From Bacillus infantis NRRL B-14911 (GTDB lineage Bacteria; Bacillota; Bacilli; Bacillales; Cytobacillaceae), in assembly GCF_000473245.1 (NCBI RefSeq), contig NC_022524.1, forward strand, positions 4,751,501-4,815,500: a DNA stretch of 64,000 bases, written 5' to 3'. The notes under the pieces are model-generated. The model worked only from the letters and a program-made list of their open reading frames with translations, ran no database searches and was not told where the DNA came from. Position 1 is the stretch's first letter; each line of letters opens with the position of its first letter. A program made the position numbers and the translations under genes. Positions 40,087 through 49,580 of the stretch are shown in pieces.

Positions 40087-41745
40087 TTATTTAGACAGAT
40101 TCAAAGCCTTTTCGGAAACATAGAAATCTTTTCCGTTAAAGACCGTGACGCCATCGAGTTTTTTCGTGACAATCCTGTTGTTCTGTACGATATGAGCGAT
40201 ATTTTTGTTCACAGGCAGTTCGATCTTTGTCTTGCTTTTTTCTGCGATAAAGACCGGGTTGTTCGCATCTGTTACATCAATGCGGGTCTTGTAGCCTTTT
40301 TTCTCAAACGACTCTTTCGCATTGACGAACAGCTTGTCTGTAACGGATTTCAGGTTGAAGCCCATATGCTTTGCCATTGCTTTAGCAATATCAGTGTTAT
40401 CGATCAATCCAAAAGGCCTTGATGGTCCATATGCGTACAAGAATACATCCTCGCCGGTATGCCCGCCAGTGGAGAAGCCGATATTCGCGCGGTTTGCGAG
40501 CATTTTGGCCATATCAGACTGCAGGTTTGCGGACGCCTTCAATTTATCGAGTTCTTCTTTTGTCAGATTATCCAATCCGTACAGGCCGGCCACTTTTTCC
40601 ATGTTTGAGCGGTCTGCTTTCAGTTGGCTTAAAGCCCCTTCAAGTGTCATGGACGCTTTTTTCAGCGGGTCGATATAAGCTGATACAGGAATTTCCGGGT
40701 AATTGCTGTTTGTGTTGACGTTCCCCATTGTGATTCCGCTGTTTCCGTGGTCACTGACTGCGATGACCATTGTGTTGCCGTCTTTTTTCGCAAAATCGAG
40801 GGCTTCTTTCACTGCATCATCAAATGCCAGTACATCACTAAGAATTCCGACGGTGTCATTGGCATGCGCTGCCCAGTCCACCTTGCTTCCTTCAACAAAC
40901 AGGAAGAAGCCTTCTTTGTTCTTGTCCAGCGTTGTGATCGCTTTTTTCGTCATATCAGCCAGAGAAGGCTGGCTGCTCTTAGCAGCCTTTCGGTCAAAGT
41001 CATAGGCCATTGCGGAAGGCGCAAATGAGCCCCAGATTTTATTTGATTTCGATTTTAGGAGGGCTTCCTTTGTCTCGACAAACTGGTAGCCGTTTTGGCT
41101 GATCACATTCAATAGATTCTCGCCATCAACGCGGGCATTCTTGGTTGTTCCTGGTGCCAGAGATTCTTTGCCTCCGCCAAGGACTACATCAATGCCCTGG
41201 TATACCTGCTGCTCGGCAATGTCCTGATAATTGCTGCGGTGCGCCGCATGTGATGAAAATCCTGCAGGCGTTGCATGCTGAATTTCAGATGTGGAAATGA
41301 TTCCTGTCGACTTTCCAGCCAGCTTTGCCCCCTCGAGCACATTGGCCACCGGTCTATGGGCATCCTTCTCGCTGACTGGAGAGACACCCGGTGTATTCAC
41401 CAGTGCAGGCAGAAGCCCGATTACCTTGTCATTGCTTTTATTGCCTGTCGCTAAAGCCGTTGCAGCAGGTGCAGAATCCGTGATTGCCGATTCTGCGGAA
41501 TGGGTGCGCACCCCCCCGATGAGGATCTCATCCATCGCCAGATTCCCGCCTTTGTACCATCTCGCCAGGTTAGTGGCCCCTGCGCTTGTCCCGTCCATGA
41601 CCATCATAATGACATTGGCAGGCTCTTTCTTCTTGTTGTCCTTTGCCTCAGCCAGGTGATTGTTTACAGCAAATCCCAGAGAAGAAAACGCAACAGCCGC
41701 AGCCACAGAAATCCCGGCAACCTTATTCCTCAAATGATTCTTCAT
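40087..41745 (-). CDS. phoA: Alkaline phosphatase (PhoA family), secreted
   Basis: 552 residues. A signal peptide (MKNHLRNKVAGISVAAAVAF, cleavage near AEA at about 35) directs export. The catalytic serine is in ITDSAPAATALATG near residue 90; metal ligands lie in MMVMDGTSAG, VAVSDHGNSGITMG and STGGHTGEDV. It frees phosphate from phosphomonoesters outside the cell. It is about 90 residues longer than B. subtilis PhoA, with an extra C-terminal beta section (IDVTDANNPVFIAEKS). A Pho box upstream indicates phosphate-starvation control. Confidence 0.93.
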   Translation of the reverse strand: MKNHLRNKVAGISVAAAVAFSSLGFAVNNHLAEAKDNKKKEPANVIMMVMDGTSAGATNLARWYKGGNLAMDEILIGGVRTHSAESAITDSAPAATALATGNKSNDKVIGLLPALVNTPGVSPVSEKDAHRPVANVLEGAKLAGKSTGIISTSEIQHATPAGFSSHAAHRSNYQDIAEQQVYQGIDVVLGGGKESLAPGTTKNARVDGENLLNVISQNGYQFVETKEALLKSKSNKIWGSFAPSAMAYDFDRKAAKSSQPSLADMTKKAITTLDKNKEGFFLFVEGSKVDWAAHANDTVGILSDVLAFDDAVKEALDFAKKDGNTMVIAVSDHGNSGITMGNVNTNSNYPEIPVSAYIDPLKKASMTLEGALSQLKADRSNMEKVAGLYGLDNLTKEELDKLKASANLQSDMAKMLANRANIGFSTGGHTGEDVFLYAYGPSRPFGLIDNTDIAKAMAKHMGFNLKSVTDKLFVNAKESFEKKGYKTRIDVTDANNPVFIAEKSKTKIELPVNKNIAHIVQNNRIVTKKLDGVTVFNGKDFYVSEKALNLSK

Positions 41746-41807
41746 TTCAAATCCCCCTTTAATTGATAGTTTCTAATTATCAGCATAATGAGGATGTATT
41801 AATTTTC

Positions 41808-41835
41808 TTGTGATATTCTGTTAAGTGATTGTAAA
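41808..41835 (-). promoter_or_regulatory. Pho box (PhoP-binding direct repeats)
   Basis: On the minus strand TTTACA, TTAACA and TCACAA follow each other with exact 5-base spacers, the 11-base period of PhoP sites. It lies about 65-90 bases before the phosphatase start. The rest of the gap 41746-42057 shows nothing else clear. Confidence 0.65.
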
Positions 41836-42057
41836 TTGCAGGAAACAGGACATATGGCATGTTTTATCCTTTGTTAAAAGTAAGATTTTATTAGGATATT
41901 CTGCTCAAGTTCCGAGCTGAAGTGAGCAGTGCCTAATGATTTCCTCATAACTCCTTTTAGAATATGCTCCTTGCAAGCAGGATAATTAACCAACCCTTCA
42001 TCTGCCCCTAATTTGTGGTAAATTCATCCATATATGATAAAAAAGAAAGGGAATATA

Positions 42058-42765
42058 ATGATAAACAAACAGCTTTATAACTTATACGAAAAACATTATC
42101 CAGGCATGCTCTCTTCTCTTGAAGGAAACAATCTCAGCAACCCTCTTCTTCTGAAAATAAACGATGAGGAACAATATCAAAAAGCCGACTTAAAAGTAAT
42201 GTTCTTGGGCCAGGAAACGAATACATGGGAAGGCAGCCTGGGCTCTAAATCCATAGAGGAGCTGCTGGGGACCTACTCCAGGTTTTTTGGCGAGGGGAAG
42301 TGCTTCCGCTATGGAGGGCCTTTTTGGAACACGGTAAAAGATTATACCGGGGATATAAAAGAAGCTTACCCGGACAAGCGTGTTGAGATAGTCTGGAATA
42401 ATCTTATCAAGCTAGGAAAGGAAAACAGCAAAGGCGCTCCCAAGAAGAGTCTGGTAGCTATTCAAAAGGAAGCATTCCCTGTGATCAGGGAAGAATTGGA
42501 GATCCTGAAGCCTGACGTGGTTCTATTTTTCACAGGACCGCGATATGACCAATACCTGAAAGCCGAGTGGCCGAATTTGACCTATCATCCACTCGCTCAT
42601 GAACCTGCTGGAAAACTAGCAAGGTTAAAGGGAGGATCTTTGCATCCCCAGGCTTTTCGCACCTATCATCCTAATTATCTTTACAGGGCAGGCAAACCGT
42701 TTTACAACTCTGTAAAAAAGTCCATCATCAGCAGCATTTCAATTACACCAAAAGTATTTCCTTGA
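42058..42765 (+). CDS. Uracil-DNA glycosylase-superfamily-like protein
   Basis: 235 residues from ATG 42058, preceded by AAAGGGAA (an in-frame ATG at 42034 contains that site). KVMFLGQETNTWEGSLG resembles the first loop of the UDG fold and FRTYHPNYLYRAGK the C-terminal motif; the catalytic Asp/Asn pattern of true UDGs is not clear. It may be a nucleic-acid or nucleotide-linked protein of that fold. No partner gene. Confidence 0.5.
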   Translation: MINKQLYNLYEKHYPGMLSSLEGNNLSNPLLLKINDEEQYQKADLKVMFLGQETNTWEGSLGSKSIEELLGTYSRFFGEGKCFRYGGPFWNTVKDYTGDIKEAYPDKRVEIVWNNLIKLGKENSKGAPKKSLVAIQKEAFPVIREELEILKPDVVLFFTGPRYDQYLKAEWPNLTYHPLAHEPAGKLARLKGGSLHPQAFRTYHPNYLYRAGKPFYNSVKKSIISSISITPKVFP

Positions 42766-42831
42766 AAAAACAGGTAATTCTCTTCAGACAGGGAATATAT
42801 TGGTGAAGAATTGAAGCAAGGAGGAATGAAG

Positions 42832-43335
42832 ATGTTTCAGACATTGGATGGTTTTTTAAAGCTATGGAACTATGAAGTACATACAACACAGAAGGTCCTC
42901 GACCAGCTGACAGATGAATCCCTGTCCCAGGAGGTCACAGCCCAGAACTGGACACTGGGAAGGATTGCCTGGCATACGGCAACAGCAATCGGTGTAATGG
43001 CCTCTCAAACCGGCCTGGCTTTTGAGGCACCCGCCAAAGACTATCCGGTCCCCCAATCAGCCAAATTCATTTCTGATATCTACCAAAAAGCGAGCAGCGC
43101 TCTCGCTCATGCAGTCAAGGAGCAGTGGACAGATAAAACTCTCAGCGAAGAAAAAGACTTCTTCGGCCAAAGAATGTCAAACGGCCAGCTGTTATTCTTC
43201 ATCATCCAGCACCAAATTCACCATCGCGGACAAATGACCATCCTTATGCGCCAGGCCGGGTTAACGGTTCCCGGTGTTTATGGCCCAGCCAAAGAGGAAT
43301 GGGCCATGATGGGGATGGAAGCTCCGCAGATGTGA
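42832..43335 (+). CDS. DinB-family metal-dependent protein
   Basis: 167 residues from ATG 42832 with AAGGAGG in front (TTG at 42811 is upstream of that site). Four-helix DinB/YfiT fold with metal-ligand histidines in GRIAWHTATAIG (about 45) and QHQIHHRGQMTILMRQAGL (about 130). Such proteins are thiol transferases or stress proteins; specificity unknown. Its TGA overlaps the ATG of the next gene by one base, so they are co-translated. Confidence 0.88.
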   Translation: MFQTLDGFLKLWNYEVHTTQKVLDQLTDESLSQEVTAQNWTLGRIAWHTATAIGVMASQTGLAFEAPAKDYPVPQSAKFISDIYQKASSALAHAVKEQWTDKTLSEEKDFFGQRMSNGQLLFFIIQHQIHHRGQMTILMRQAGLTVPGVYGPAKEEWAMMGMEAPQM

Positions 43336-43766
43336 TGATGAAAAGAATTCTGCTGCTTTTCCCATTCGTTTTGATAATTTTCGCAGCTTCCGCCCAGGCA
43401 TTAAGCTGGGCCTACCCTTTCGTCGTCTGGGATGGAAATGTTTATGAAGTGACAGATGAAAACGTGCCGGAAAGCCTAATCGGAGAGAATATTGGCGAAG
43501 TAGAAACCCGCCCTGATGACATGACGGGAAAATACTACGGGAATGCTTCCAATGAATATCAGATTGGTACAAATTATTTTGAGATAAAGGATCTGCCAAC
43601 TGACGAGGGCATAGCTGTTGAAATTGCGGACAATGAATGGCGAAAAGCAGTCTTTGCCCATGAGGCTCCTTCTCATTGGATGGATCTGGTTCCTTATGTT
43701 CTCCTCACCCTTCTATTGCTGGCAGCTGCCATCGCTATTGCTTTTTACCTTAAGAAACGGAAATAG
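43335..43766 (+). CDS. Secreted/membrane protein of unknown function
   Basis: 143 residues. An N-terminal signal peptide (ILLLFPFVLIIFAASAQA) and a C-terminal membrane helix (LVPYVLLTLLLLAAAIAIAF plus KKRK) bracket a soluble outer domain (WAYPFVVWDGNVYEVTDENV). So it is a single-pass surface protein with its core outside. It is translationally coupled to the DinB-family gene. No family recognised. Confidence 0.75.
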   Translation: MMKRILLLFPFVLIIFAASAQALSWAYPFVVWDGNVYEVTDENVPESLIGENIGEVETRPDDMTGKYYGNASNEYQIGTNYFEIKDLPTDEGIAVEIADNEWRKAVFAHEAPSHWMDLVPYVLLTLLLLAAAIAIAFYLKKRK

Positions 43767-43767
43767 A

Positions 43768-43819
43768 ACAGGTGCCTTCCCCGCTGATATGCAATACGGG
43801 GCCAGGCACCTGTTTTTAT
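43768..43819 (+). terminator. GGTGCC.../GGCACC terminator after the membrane protein
   Basis: ACAGGTGCCTTCCCCG and CGGGGCCAGGCACCTGT form a long stem followed by TTTTTATT. It belongs to the second hairpin family of the window. Confidence 0.88.
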
Positions 43820-43909
43820 TCCTTTTTAGGCAATAATTCGTTCACATTTTTGCCATAAATTCCTCTTAAGATTAGCCTTGTACCCAATTTGGCTAAAGGA
43901 GAGAAATGT

Positions 43910-45373
43910 ATGAACTTTTTAAAAAGGTCTTTTTTAAGCGTGAAAGCCAGGAAAGGTAAAAGCCTGCTGCAAATTTTTGTTTTCACGGTCATTTGCGTCC
44001 TGGTTCTGGCCGGCCTATCCATTCAGACTGCCGCCAAAAAATCGGGCGATCTTGCCCGGCAGAAGCTTGGCGCCAACGTCACCCTGCAGGTCGATATGGA
44101 AAAGATGCGCGAGCAGATGCAGTCCCAGCAGACGAACGGAGAACGCATGCGATTCCAGTCTGCCCCGATTCCTGCAGAAGCAGCAGAAGAACTGACCTCA
44201 TATGAACAAATCAAAGGCTATAATTTCTATTCTTCTACTACTGCCCTTGCTTCAAGCTTTGAACCAATCACAAATAATGAGTCAGGAACAACAGAAGAAG
44301 GCACCACAGAATCAGCTGCTCCGGGCGGCAGGATGGGCGGCGGGATGGCCCAGGGAGACGTCAGCCTTCAGGGAGTAGGCTTTACTGATTCCACTGCGGA
44401 ATTCATGGACGGCACTGCTTCAATCATCGAGGGTGAACATATTACGGAAGACGACCTGGGAAAAAACGTTGTTCTCATTGAACAGACTCTTGCAGAGGAA
44501 AACGGACTGAAGGTGGGCGACTCCATTACAGTGGCCAATCCAAGAGATGATTCGGCCACACTCGAGCTCCAAATCAAAGGTATCTATCAAACAGCTTCCA
44601 CAGGCTCTGACCAGGGCATGGACTTTACTGCCATGATTCCATATAACAAGCTTTATGTGCCTTATACCAATGCTGCTGCACTTAAAGGCAGCGGCTATGA
44701 GGGGACCATTGACAGTGCCACTTACTATATTGATGATCCTGCTGATATGGAAAGCTTTGTCGCACAGGCGATAAAGGAGAGCAGCATTGATTTTGAAACC
44801 TTTAAACTTGATGCAAATGATCAGCTGTACCAGCAGATGGTGGGGCCAATCGAGAACGTAGCAAGCTTTTCAAATAATATTGTTTATCTTGTCTCTATTG
44901 CAGGTGCCATCATTTTGGGGCTGATTGTGATGATGTCGATTCGTGAACGCAAATATGAGATGGGCGTCCTTTTGGCAATTGGTGAACGGCGCTGGAAAAT
45001 GGCCGGCCAGTTCATCGCTGAGATTCTTCTCGTTGCGGCGCTTTCCCTCGGAATTGCTACTCTCAGCGGCAATATCGTGGCCAAAGAAGTGAGCGACCAG
45101 CTATTGAATCAGGAATTGCAGTCAGCTGCGGAAACCTCAGAACCTGAATCCTTCCGCGGCGGGGGGATGCGCTTTGGCGGCGGAATGCCGGGTATGCCTG
45201 AAGCTCAATCAGAGCAGGCTGAAACCATTCAGGAATTGGACGTAAGCGTCACAGCAGAAGATCTTGCCATGCTTGCAATGATTGGCATTCTGATTGCAGC
45301 CCTGTCTGCCCTGCTGCCATCCTTAACGGTTTTGCGTCTTCAGCCTAAAACGATATTGAGCAGACAGGATTAA
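43910..45373 (+). CDS. FtsX-like ABC permease
   Basis: 487 residues from ATG 43910 (site AAAGGAGAG). One helix near the N-terminus (IFVFTVICVLVLAGLSI), a large external domain (about 50-320) with Gly/Met-rich stretches (GGRMGGGMAQGD and RGGGMRFGGGMPGMPEA), then three C-terminal helices with EMGVLLAIGERRWKMAGQFI, the FtsX signature. With the adjacent ATPase it forms a MacB/HrtB-type exporter or peptide-resistance pump. The Met/Gly-rich runs are unusual and might bind metal; that is speculative. Confidence 0.88.
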   Translation: MNFLKRSFLSVKARKGKSLLQIFVFTVICVLVLAGLSIQTAAKKSGDLARQKLGANVTLQVDMEKMREQMQSQQTNGERMRFQSAPIPAEAAEELTSYEQIKGYNFYSSTTALASSFEPITNNESGTTEEGTTESAAPGGRMGGGMAQGDVSLQGVGFTDSTAEFMDGTASIIEGEHITEDDLGKNVVLIEQTLAEENGLKVGDSITVANPRDDSATLELQIKGIYQTASTGSDQGMDFTAMIPYNKLYVPYTNAAALKGSGYEGTIDSATYYIDDPADMESFVAQAIKESSIDFETFKLDANDQLYQQMVGPIENVASFSNNIVYLVSIAGAIILGLIVMMSIRERKYEMGVLLAIGERRWKMAGQFIAEILLVAALSLGIATLSGNIVAKEVSDQLLNQELQSAAETSEPESFRGGGMRFGGGMPGMPEAQSEQAETIQELDVSVTAEDLAMLAMIGILIAALSALLPSLTVLRLQPKTILSRQD

Positions 45374-45390
45374 AGGATGGAGGAGACAAA

Positions 45391-46086
45391 ATGACTTTAC
45401 TCAAATTTGAAAATATTAGTTATTGGTACAAACAAGAGAATAAAAAGCATATGATCCTTAACAATATCAATGTCAGCTTTGAGAGGGGGGCTTTTTACAC
45501 AATCATCGGCCCATCCGGTTCAGGAAAAACGACGTTCCTTGCGCTCGCCAGCGCCCTGGATGTTCCCAAAGAGGGAGCGGTAGTATATGAGGGGAAGGAT
45601 ATAAAGAAAATCGGGCTAACGAAATTCCGCAATAAGTATGTATCCATTGTTTTTCAATCTTACAATCTGCTTCCCTATATGACAGGGCTTCAAAACGTGA
45701 TGACGGCAATGGAAATCACAGGGGCAAGCCATAAGAATAAAAAAGAATTCGCATTGAATATGCTGGAGCGTGTCGGCATATCCAGCAGGCAGGCACACCA
45801 GAAAGTGCTGACACTAAGCGGCGGCCAGCAGCAGCGTGTCTCGATTGCCCGGGCACTCTGCTGCGAAGCTGATCTGATTGTGGCCGATGAACCGACAGGA
45901 AATCTGGATGAAAACACAGCAAACGAAATTGTGAACCTGCTGAAGGACTTGGCTCATAACGAAGGGAAATGTGTGATTGTTGTAACCCATGACCAGAATA
46001 TTGCTGAGAAATCTGACATTACGATCAAGCTATCAAAGGGGAAGATTACTTTGAACAAAAGAGAATATGCTGAAACCCTGGTCTGA
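45391..46086 (+). CDS. ABC transporter ATP-binding protein (MacB/LolD type)
   Basis: 231 residues. Walker A GPSGSGKTTFLAL near 39-51, Q-loop VFQSYNLLPYMTG, signature LSGGQQQRVSIARAL, Walker B LIVADEPTGNLDENT and H-loop VVTHDQ are all present. It energises the permease encoded 17 bases upstream. Confidence 0.93.
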   Translation: MTLLKFENISYWYKQENKKHMILNNINVSFERGAFYTIIGPSGSGKTTFLALASALDVPKEGAVVYEGKDIKKIGLTKFRNKYVSIVFQSYNLLPYMTGLQNVMTAMEITGASHKNKKEFALNMLERVGISSRQAHQKVLTLSGGQQQRVSIARALCCEADLIVADEPTGNLDENTANEIVNLLKDLAHNEGKCVIVVTHDQNIAEKSDITIKLSKGKITLNKREYAETLV

Positions 46087-46105
46087 TTGCTGCTGAAAAA
46101 ATAGG

Positions 46106-46158
46106 AAAGGTGCCTGGCCCACGCTGCTTTACAGCTCAGAATGGGTCAGGCACCTATA
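46106..46158 (+). terminator. GGTGCCTGGCCC/GGGTCAGGCACC terminator
   Basis: GGTGCCTGGCCC and GGGTCAGGCACC around a 25-base loop, between the convergent ATPase and antiporter genes. T-rich flanks are only moderate. Confidence 0.75.
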
Positions 46159-46159
46159 T

Positions 46160-47977
46160 TTATTCTTTCTCCCCCTGCTCTAACACCACTAGCAAGTCTC
46201 CCTCATTTAGTACAGGCTTTTCGCTGAAGGTGAAAAAAACAAGGCTGCCGTTCTTTCTTTTTACGCATAGCGGAATTCTGTCTGTTTCCATTTCTTCTTT
46301 TTCCACTGTCTGCTTGCTGTCAATTTCAATTGTCTTCAGTTTATAGCCGATATTGACCATTCTGTTCAGCTCAGTAAAGGTCGCTTCTTCTCCAAACAGC
46401 AGATGTGCTTTGAACGCGGTGGAGATTTCCTTATGCTCGGTTTTCCTTTCTGCTGTCGGCAGCGAGAAGGTATGGTTATATCCGAATTCAGGAAGATAGG
46501 TTTGGCAAACAAGCGCGTTATAGGCTGCATTCCCTTTCATAGCCAGGAGGAAATTATAAGGGCTTTTGTCGATTTCGAAATCGCTGTGCTCGGAAAGAAT
46601 CTCCCCCTGATAGGTCGGAATCTCCAGCTTTTTTGCAAGGAAGAGGCGGTCAGCGGACGTGTCTGTGATCAGGGCGGAAACGTTTATCTCCTTCAAATGC
46701 TTAGCGAAGGCAATCGCGAAACTGCTCGCCCCCACCATCAGGACGCCTGAAGACTCCGGATTTGCCAATTTCAGCTTCCGGGCAATCGGACCGATGGAAA
46801 AGCCATGGGCGCACACCGTAATAAAAACAAGGGCCAAGGTGAGCGGCGTTAGTATCGTTGCATTTGAATAGCCATCTTCTATTAATAAAGCGGCAAAATA
46901 CCCTGAAACCGTCAAGGCAACGATTCCCCTTGGCGCAATCCAGCTCACGAGTGTTTTTTCCTGCAGTGTCAGCTCTGTTCCGATTGTGGAAAGCCAGATA
47001 GACACCGGCCTGATAAGAAACAGCATAGTGATGACAAATAAAATGATCGGCCACGTGAAAACGTCCATAATGGTCTCTCTTGTCAAAGAGGCCGTCAATA
47101 ATATAAAGACAGTGGAAGTCAGCATAACCGAAATGTTCTCCATAAAATGGCCGATGCTTCCGATTGAATGGACATGCTTCTTCGTCCGGGCAAGCGTCAG
47201 TCCCATGACTGTTACAGCCAGCATCCCAGTCTCATGCATGATCCCTTCGCCAAGCGTGAAGCAAATCAGGACAAAGCAAAAGATCAGCGGTGATTTCAAG
47301 TATTCAGGGAACAATCCTCTGCTCACCAGGAAGCTGACAAGCAGCCCTATTACAAGACCGATTAAAGTCGCCAGGAGGGCCTCGATAAAAAACGGAATGA
47401 AATCTTTAAACTGAAAAGGTCCATCCAAGGTAATTTTGATAATTTCATAAGCAAATAAGGCCAGTAAAGGACCAATTGGATCTACAATGATTCCTTCCCA
47501 CTTCAGAACCGAAGAGACGCGGGCAGACAATTTTGCCTGCCTGAGCAATGGGATGATGACTGTAGGCCCGGTCACTACAAATAATCCGCCGATGATAAAG
47601 GAAATTTCAAGATCCAGCCCGGCAATATAGTGGGCTGCTAAAGAACCGCCGATCCAGGCAATGAGTGCTCCAAGTGTTACAATGCGAAAAACAGACTTGG
47701 AAATGCCTTTCAGCTCGCGTATATCAAGGCTCGTACTGCCCTCAAATAAGATCAGTGCAACAGCAAGAGAGATAATCGGGCTGTACAGCTCCCCCAGCCC
47801 TTCCTGCGGATTGACAAGGCCGAATATCGGACCAATTAAAAGCCCGGCAACCGTCATGATTACGATGGATGGCCACTGAATCCGCCACGCCAGCCACTGC
47901 GAAAACATACCGAGTACAATCACAATAACTATGCTCATTAAAGTAAATTCTGGTTGAATCTCAATCACCTTCTCCAA
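46160..47977 (-). CDS. CPA1-type Na+ or K+/H+ antiporter with TrkA-like C-terminus
   Basis: 605 residues; TTG start, uncertain because GGAGAAG lies just inside the frame. Twelve-helix antiporter core (about 10-395) with IISLAVALILFEGSTSLD, VVTGPTVIIPLLRQAKLS and EGIIVDPIGPLLALFAYEI, the last carrying the ion-binding D. A Rossmann-type TrkA-N domain follows (VLMVGASSFAIAFAKHLKEI), then a small C-terminal domain. It exchanges cations for protons; nucleotide gating is likely. Confidence 0.88.
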   Translation of the reverse strand: MEKVIEIQPEFTLMSIVIVIVLGMFSQWLAWRIQWPSIVIMTVAGLLIGPIFGLVNPQEGLGELYSPIISLAVALILFEGSTSLDIRELKGISKSVFRIVTLGALIAWIGGSLAAHYIAGLDLEISFIIGGLFVVTGPTVIIPLLRQAKLSARVSSVLKWEGIIVDPIGPLLALFAYEIIKITLDGPFQFKDFIPFFIEALLATLIGLVIGLLVSFLVSRGLFPEYLKSPLIFCFVLICFTLGEGIMHETGMLAVTVMGLTLARTKKHVHSIGSIGHFMENISVMLTSTVFILLTASLTRETIMDVFTWPIILFVITMLFLIRPVSIWLSTIGTELTLQEKTLVSWIAPRGIVALTVSGYFAALLIEDGYSNATILTPLTLALVFITVCAHGFSIGPIARKLKLANPESSGVLMVGASSFAIAFAKHLKEINVSALITDTSADRLFLAKKLEIPTYQGEILSEHSDFEIDKSPYNFLLAMKGNAAYNALVCQTYLPEFGYNHTFSLPTAERKTEHKEISTAFKAHLLFGEEATFTELNRMVNIGYKLKTIEIDSKQTVEKEEMETDRIPLCVKRKNGSLVFFTFSEKPVLNEGDLLVVLEQGEKE

Positions 47978-48143
47978 TTGGCATATTTTTCACTTATCAC
48001 ATACCGGAAAGTTTACCAAATTATTGGGCGGTATAGAAATAGATTGGCTTCAGATATTGATCCTTGGCGCTTTTCAAATAGAAAAACATGATGGCCTTTA
48101 CTTCTAATTGCAGAAGGGTAAAATCCGGAAAGAGGAGGTTTTA

Positions 48144-48245
48144 ATGTGGATTACAGATAAGTTCAGCAATCATCTGATTGAGCTGCCAGCCAGCTCGGTG
48201 TCTCCATATGTGATATGTCAGCAAAATCATATTAGATATCACTAA
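48144..48245 (+). CDS. Possible micro-ORF with strong ribosome site (33 residues)
   Basis: ATG after AGAGGAGGTTTTA; the peptide MWITDKFSNHLIELPASSVS continues PYVICQQNHIRYH and stops at 48243-48245. It may be a small protein or the start of a truncated gene. The rest of the 486-base gap 47978-48463 holds no other convincing frame, apart from a minus-strand stretch near 48270-48400 that looks mildly protein-like (FALCNLRGVYTVLGDWSRFF) without a start. Confidence 0.35.
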   Translation: MWITDKFSNHLIELPASSVSPYVICQQNHIRYH

Positions 48246-48429
48246 AATTTAAGTAAAATGATGCATGGCCCCAATGGCTTCAAGCTTTAGGAAAAATCGG
48301 GACCAGTCACCAAGTACAGTGTATACTCCCCGCAGATTGCAAAGGGCAAAACCGCTGAATCTCACCTCAGCTATCGTCAGCTCGCTTCTTACCTCCCCTC
48401 ATTCAGGCTTCATAAGATGCCTTCAACAG

Positions 48430-48463
48430 CAAAATGCCCTATCTGATCGTAGGGCATTCTAAG
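48430..48463 (-). terminator. Terminator after the DUF3231 gene
   Basis: AATGCCCTA and TAGGGCATT enclose CGATCAGA, followed by TTG on the minus strand. Confidence 0.7.
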
Positions 48464-49468
48464 CTATTTCCGCTTCGCCATTTCTGCTCTATTCGGTGCC
48501 AGCGGAGGCTGTTCGAGCCACTTATTTTTCACCATAATATCAAACCAGTTTTTTGTGACCACCAGGTTCTGCAGAATGGTTGCTTCGTACGTAGTGACCA
48601 GGTCGGTTCTCATTGCAGAAGCCAGGCCAGCACCATGGTAATTTTGGGCGGCTTGAAATAAGAATCCCATATGATACATGATTAATTTATCGGAAAAAGG
48701 CGATTCCGATGATACAGTAACTTCTGTTTCCCAGGACTTTGGCACCGGCAGATTATCCGCCTGCATGATCTTAGAAAGAGATTTGATCTGGCCATCGGCA
48801 GTCTTCTCAGAACTGGTTAAGAACTTTCTTACCTCTTCTGACTGGGCAATTTGACTGAAAGCAATCGAAAGAGTTTTGGCCATAATGCTCTTTTTGATGT
48901 TCAAAGAAATACTGATGACCTCCGGTGCCGAAAGCGTTCTGCCATTGCCGAAAAAACCATCCTTAAAATCCTTGTTTGTGACATACTTAGGCTGTCCTTC
49001 TGGATAAAACAACGGGTCCCTTTGGAAAAGTCCTTTCTCAAGCAATAAATCAACAGTTTGATGATACATTTGTTTCCCATGTTCATCACATTCGCCGTAA
49101 AATAACCTTAAGTCTTTCCTTACCGAAATGCCTAATGATGTGATGTGCCCCAGCAGTCCATGTGTAGTCATGATATTTAAATAATTCAGGCAGAATGTGT
49201 CTGTAAACAACCTCTGCTTACCTGGGTACAGGTCGGTCTCACTAAACCCAATAGGAACAGGAAACCCCTCATTCTCAATAAACGCCTTAATTTGTGCCTT
49301 TTGCCGTGCAGATATCATGATCGCTTCATTAAAAATGCTTTTGATTTCTTCATCCTCAATAATCGAGTACATATATCTATTTACAATATCAACCGCAGTT
49401 CCATTTATATACTCTCCCCATAAGGACCCGATTTCAGAAGATGTCAGTTTGAGATTTTCCTTATCCAT
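48464..49468 (-). CDS. DUF3231 family protein
   Basis: 334 residues from ATG 49468 (site GAGGTGATT). The protein is a duplicated four-helix bundle: two halves each with an IMISARQKAQIKAFIENEGF-like or NIKKSIMAKTLSIAFSQIAQ helix and GLLGHITSLGISVRKDLRLF or MYHMGFLFQAAQNYHGAGLA second half. DUF3231 proteins are common in bacilli, structurally similar to CotF/ferritin-like bundles, and have no defined role. Length and duplication are typical. Confidence 0.85.
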   Translation of the reverse strand: MDKENLKLTSSEIGSLWGEYINGTAVDIVNRYMYSIIEDEEIKSIFNEAIMISARQKAQIKAFIENEGFPVPIGFSETDLYPGKQRLFTDTFCLNYLNIMTTHGLLGHITSLGISVRKDLRLFYGECDEHGKQMYHQTVDLLLEKGLFQRDPLFYPEGQPKYVTNKDFKDGFFGNGRTLSAPEVISISLNIKKSIMAKTLSIAFSQIAQSEEVRKFLTSSEKTADGQIKSLSKIMQADNLPVPKSWETEVTVSSESPFSDKLIMYHMGFLFQAAQNYHGAGLASAMRTDLVTTYEATILQNLVVTKNWFDIMVKNKWLEQPPLAPNRAEMAKRK

Positions 49469-49545
49469 ATCCAATCACCTCGCAAATATTATGTCCTTTT
49501 TTTAGAAAGTCATCATATATGAAGGGTGATTTTTTACAATGCAAA

Positions 49546-49576
49546 AAAGCAAGACCGTTTCAACGGCCTTGCTGGT
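49546..49576 (-). terminator. Terminator after the RsbR-like gene
   Basis: GCAAGGCCGT and ACGGTCTTGC around TGAA with TTTTTTG after it on the minus strand. Confidence 0.88.
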
Positions 49577-49580
49577 CGGA

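Noticed and set aside
43910-46086. Firm naming of the ABC exporter as HrtAB
   Set aside because: The permease is longer than HrtB and has Met/Gly-rich stretches; it is not adjacent to the HssRS-like pair.
48265-48462. 65-codon plus-strand frame
   Set aside because: No ribosome site, low-complexity composition, and it runs into the terminator of the DUF3231 gene.
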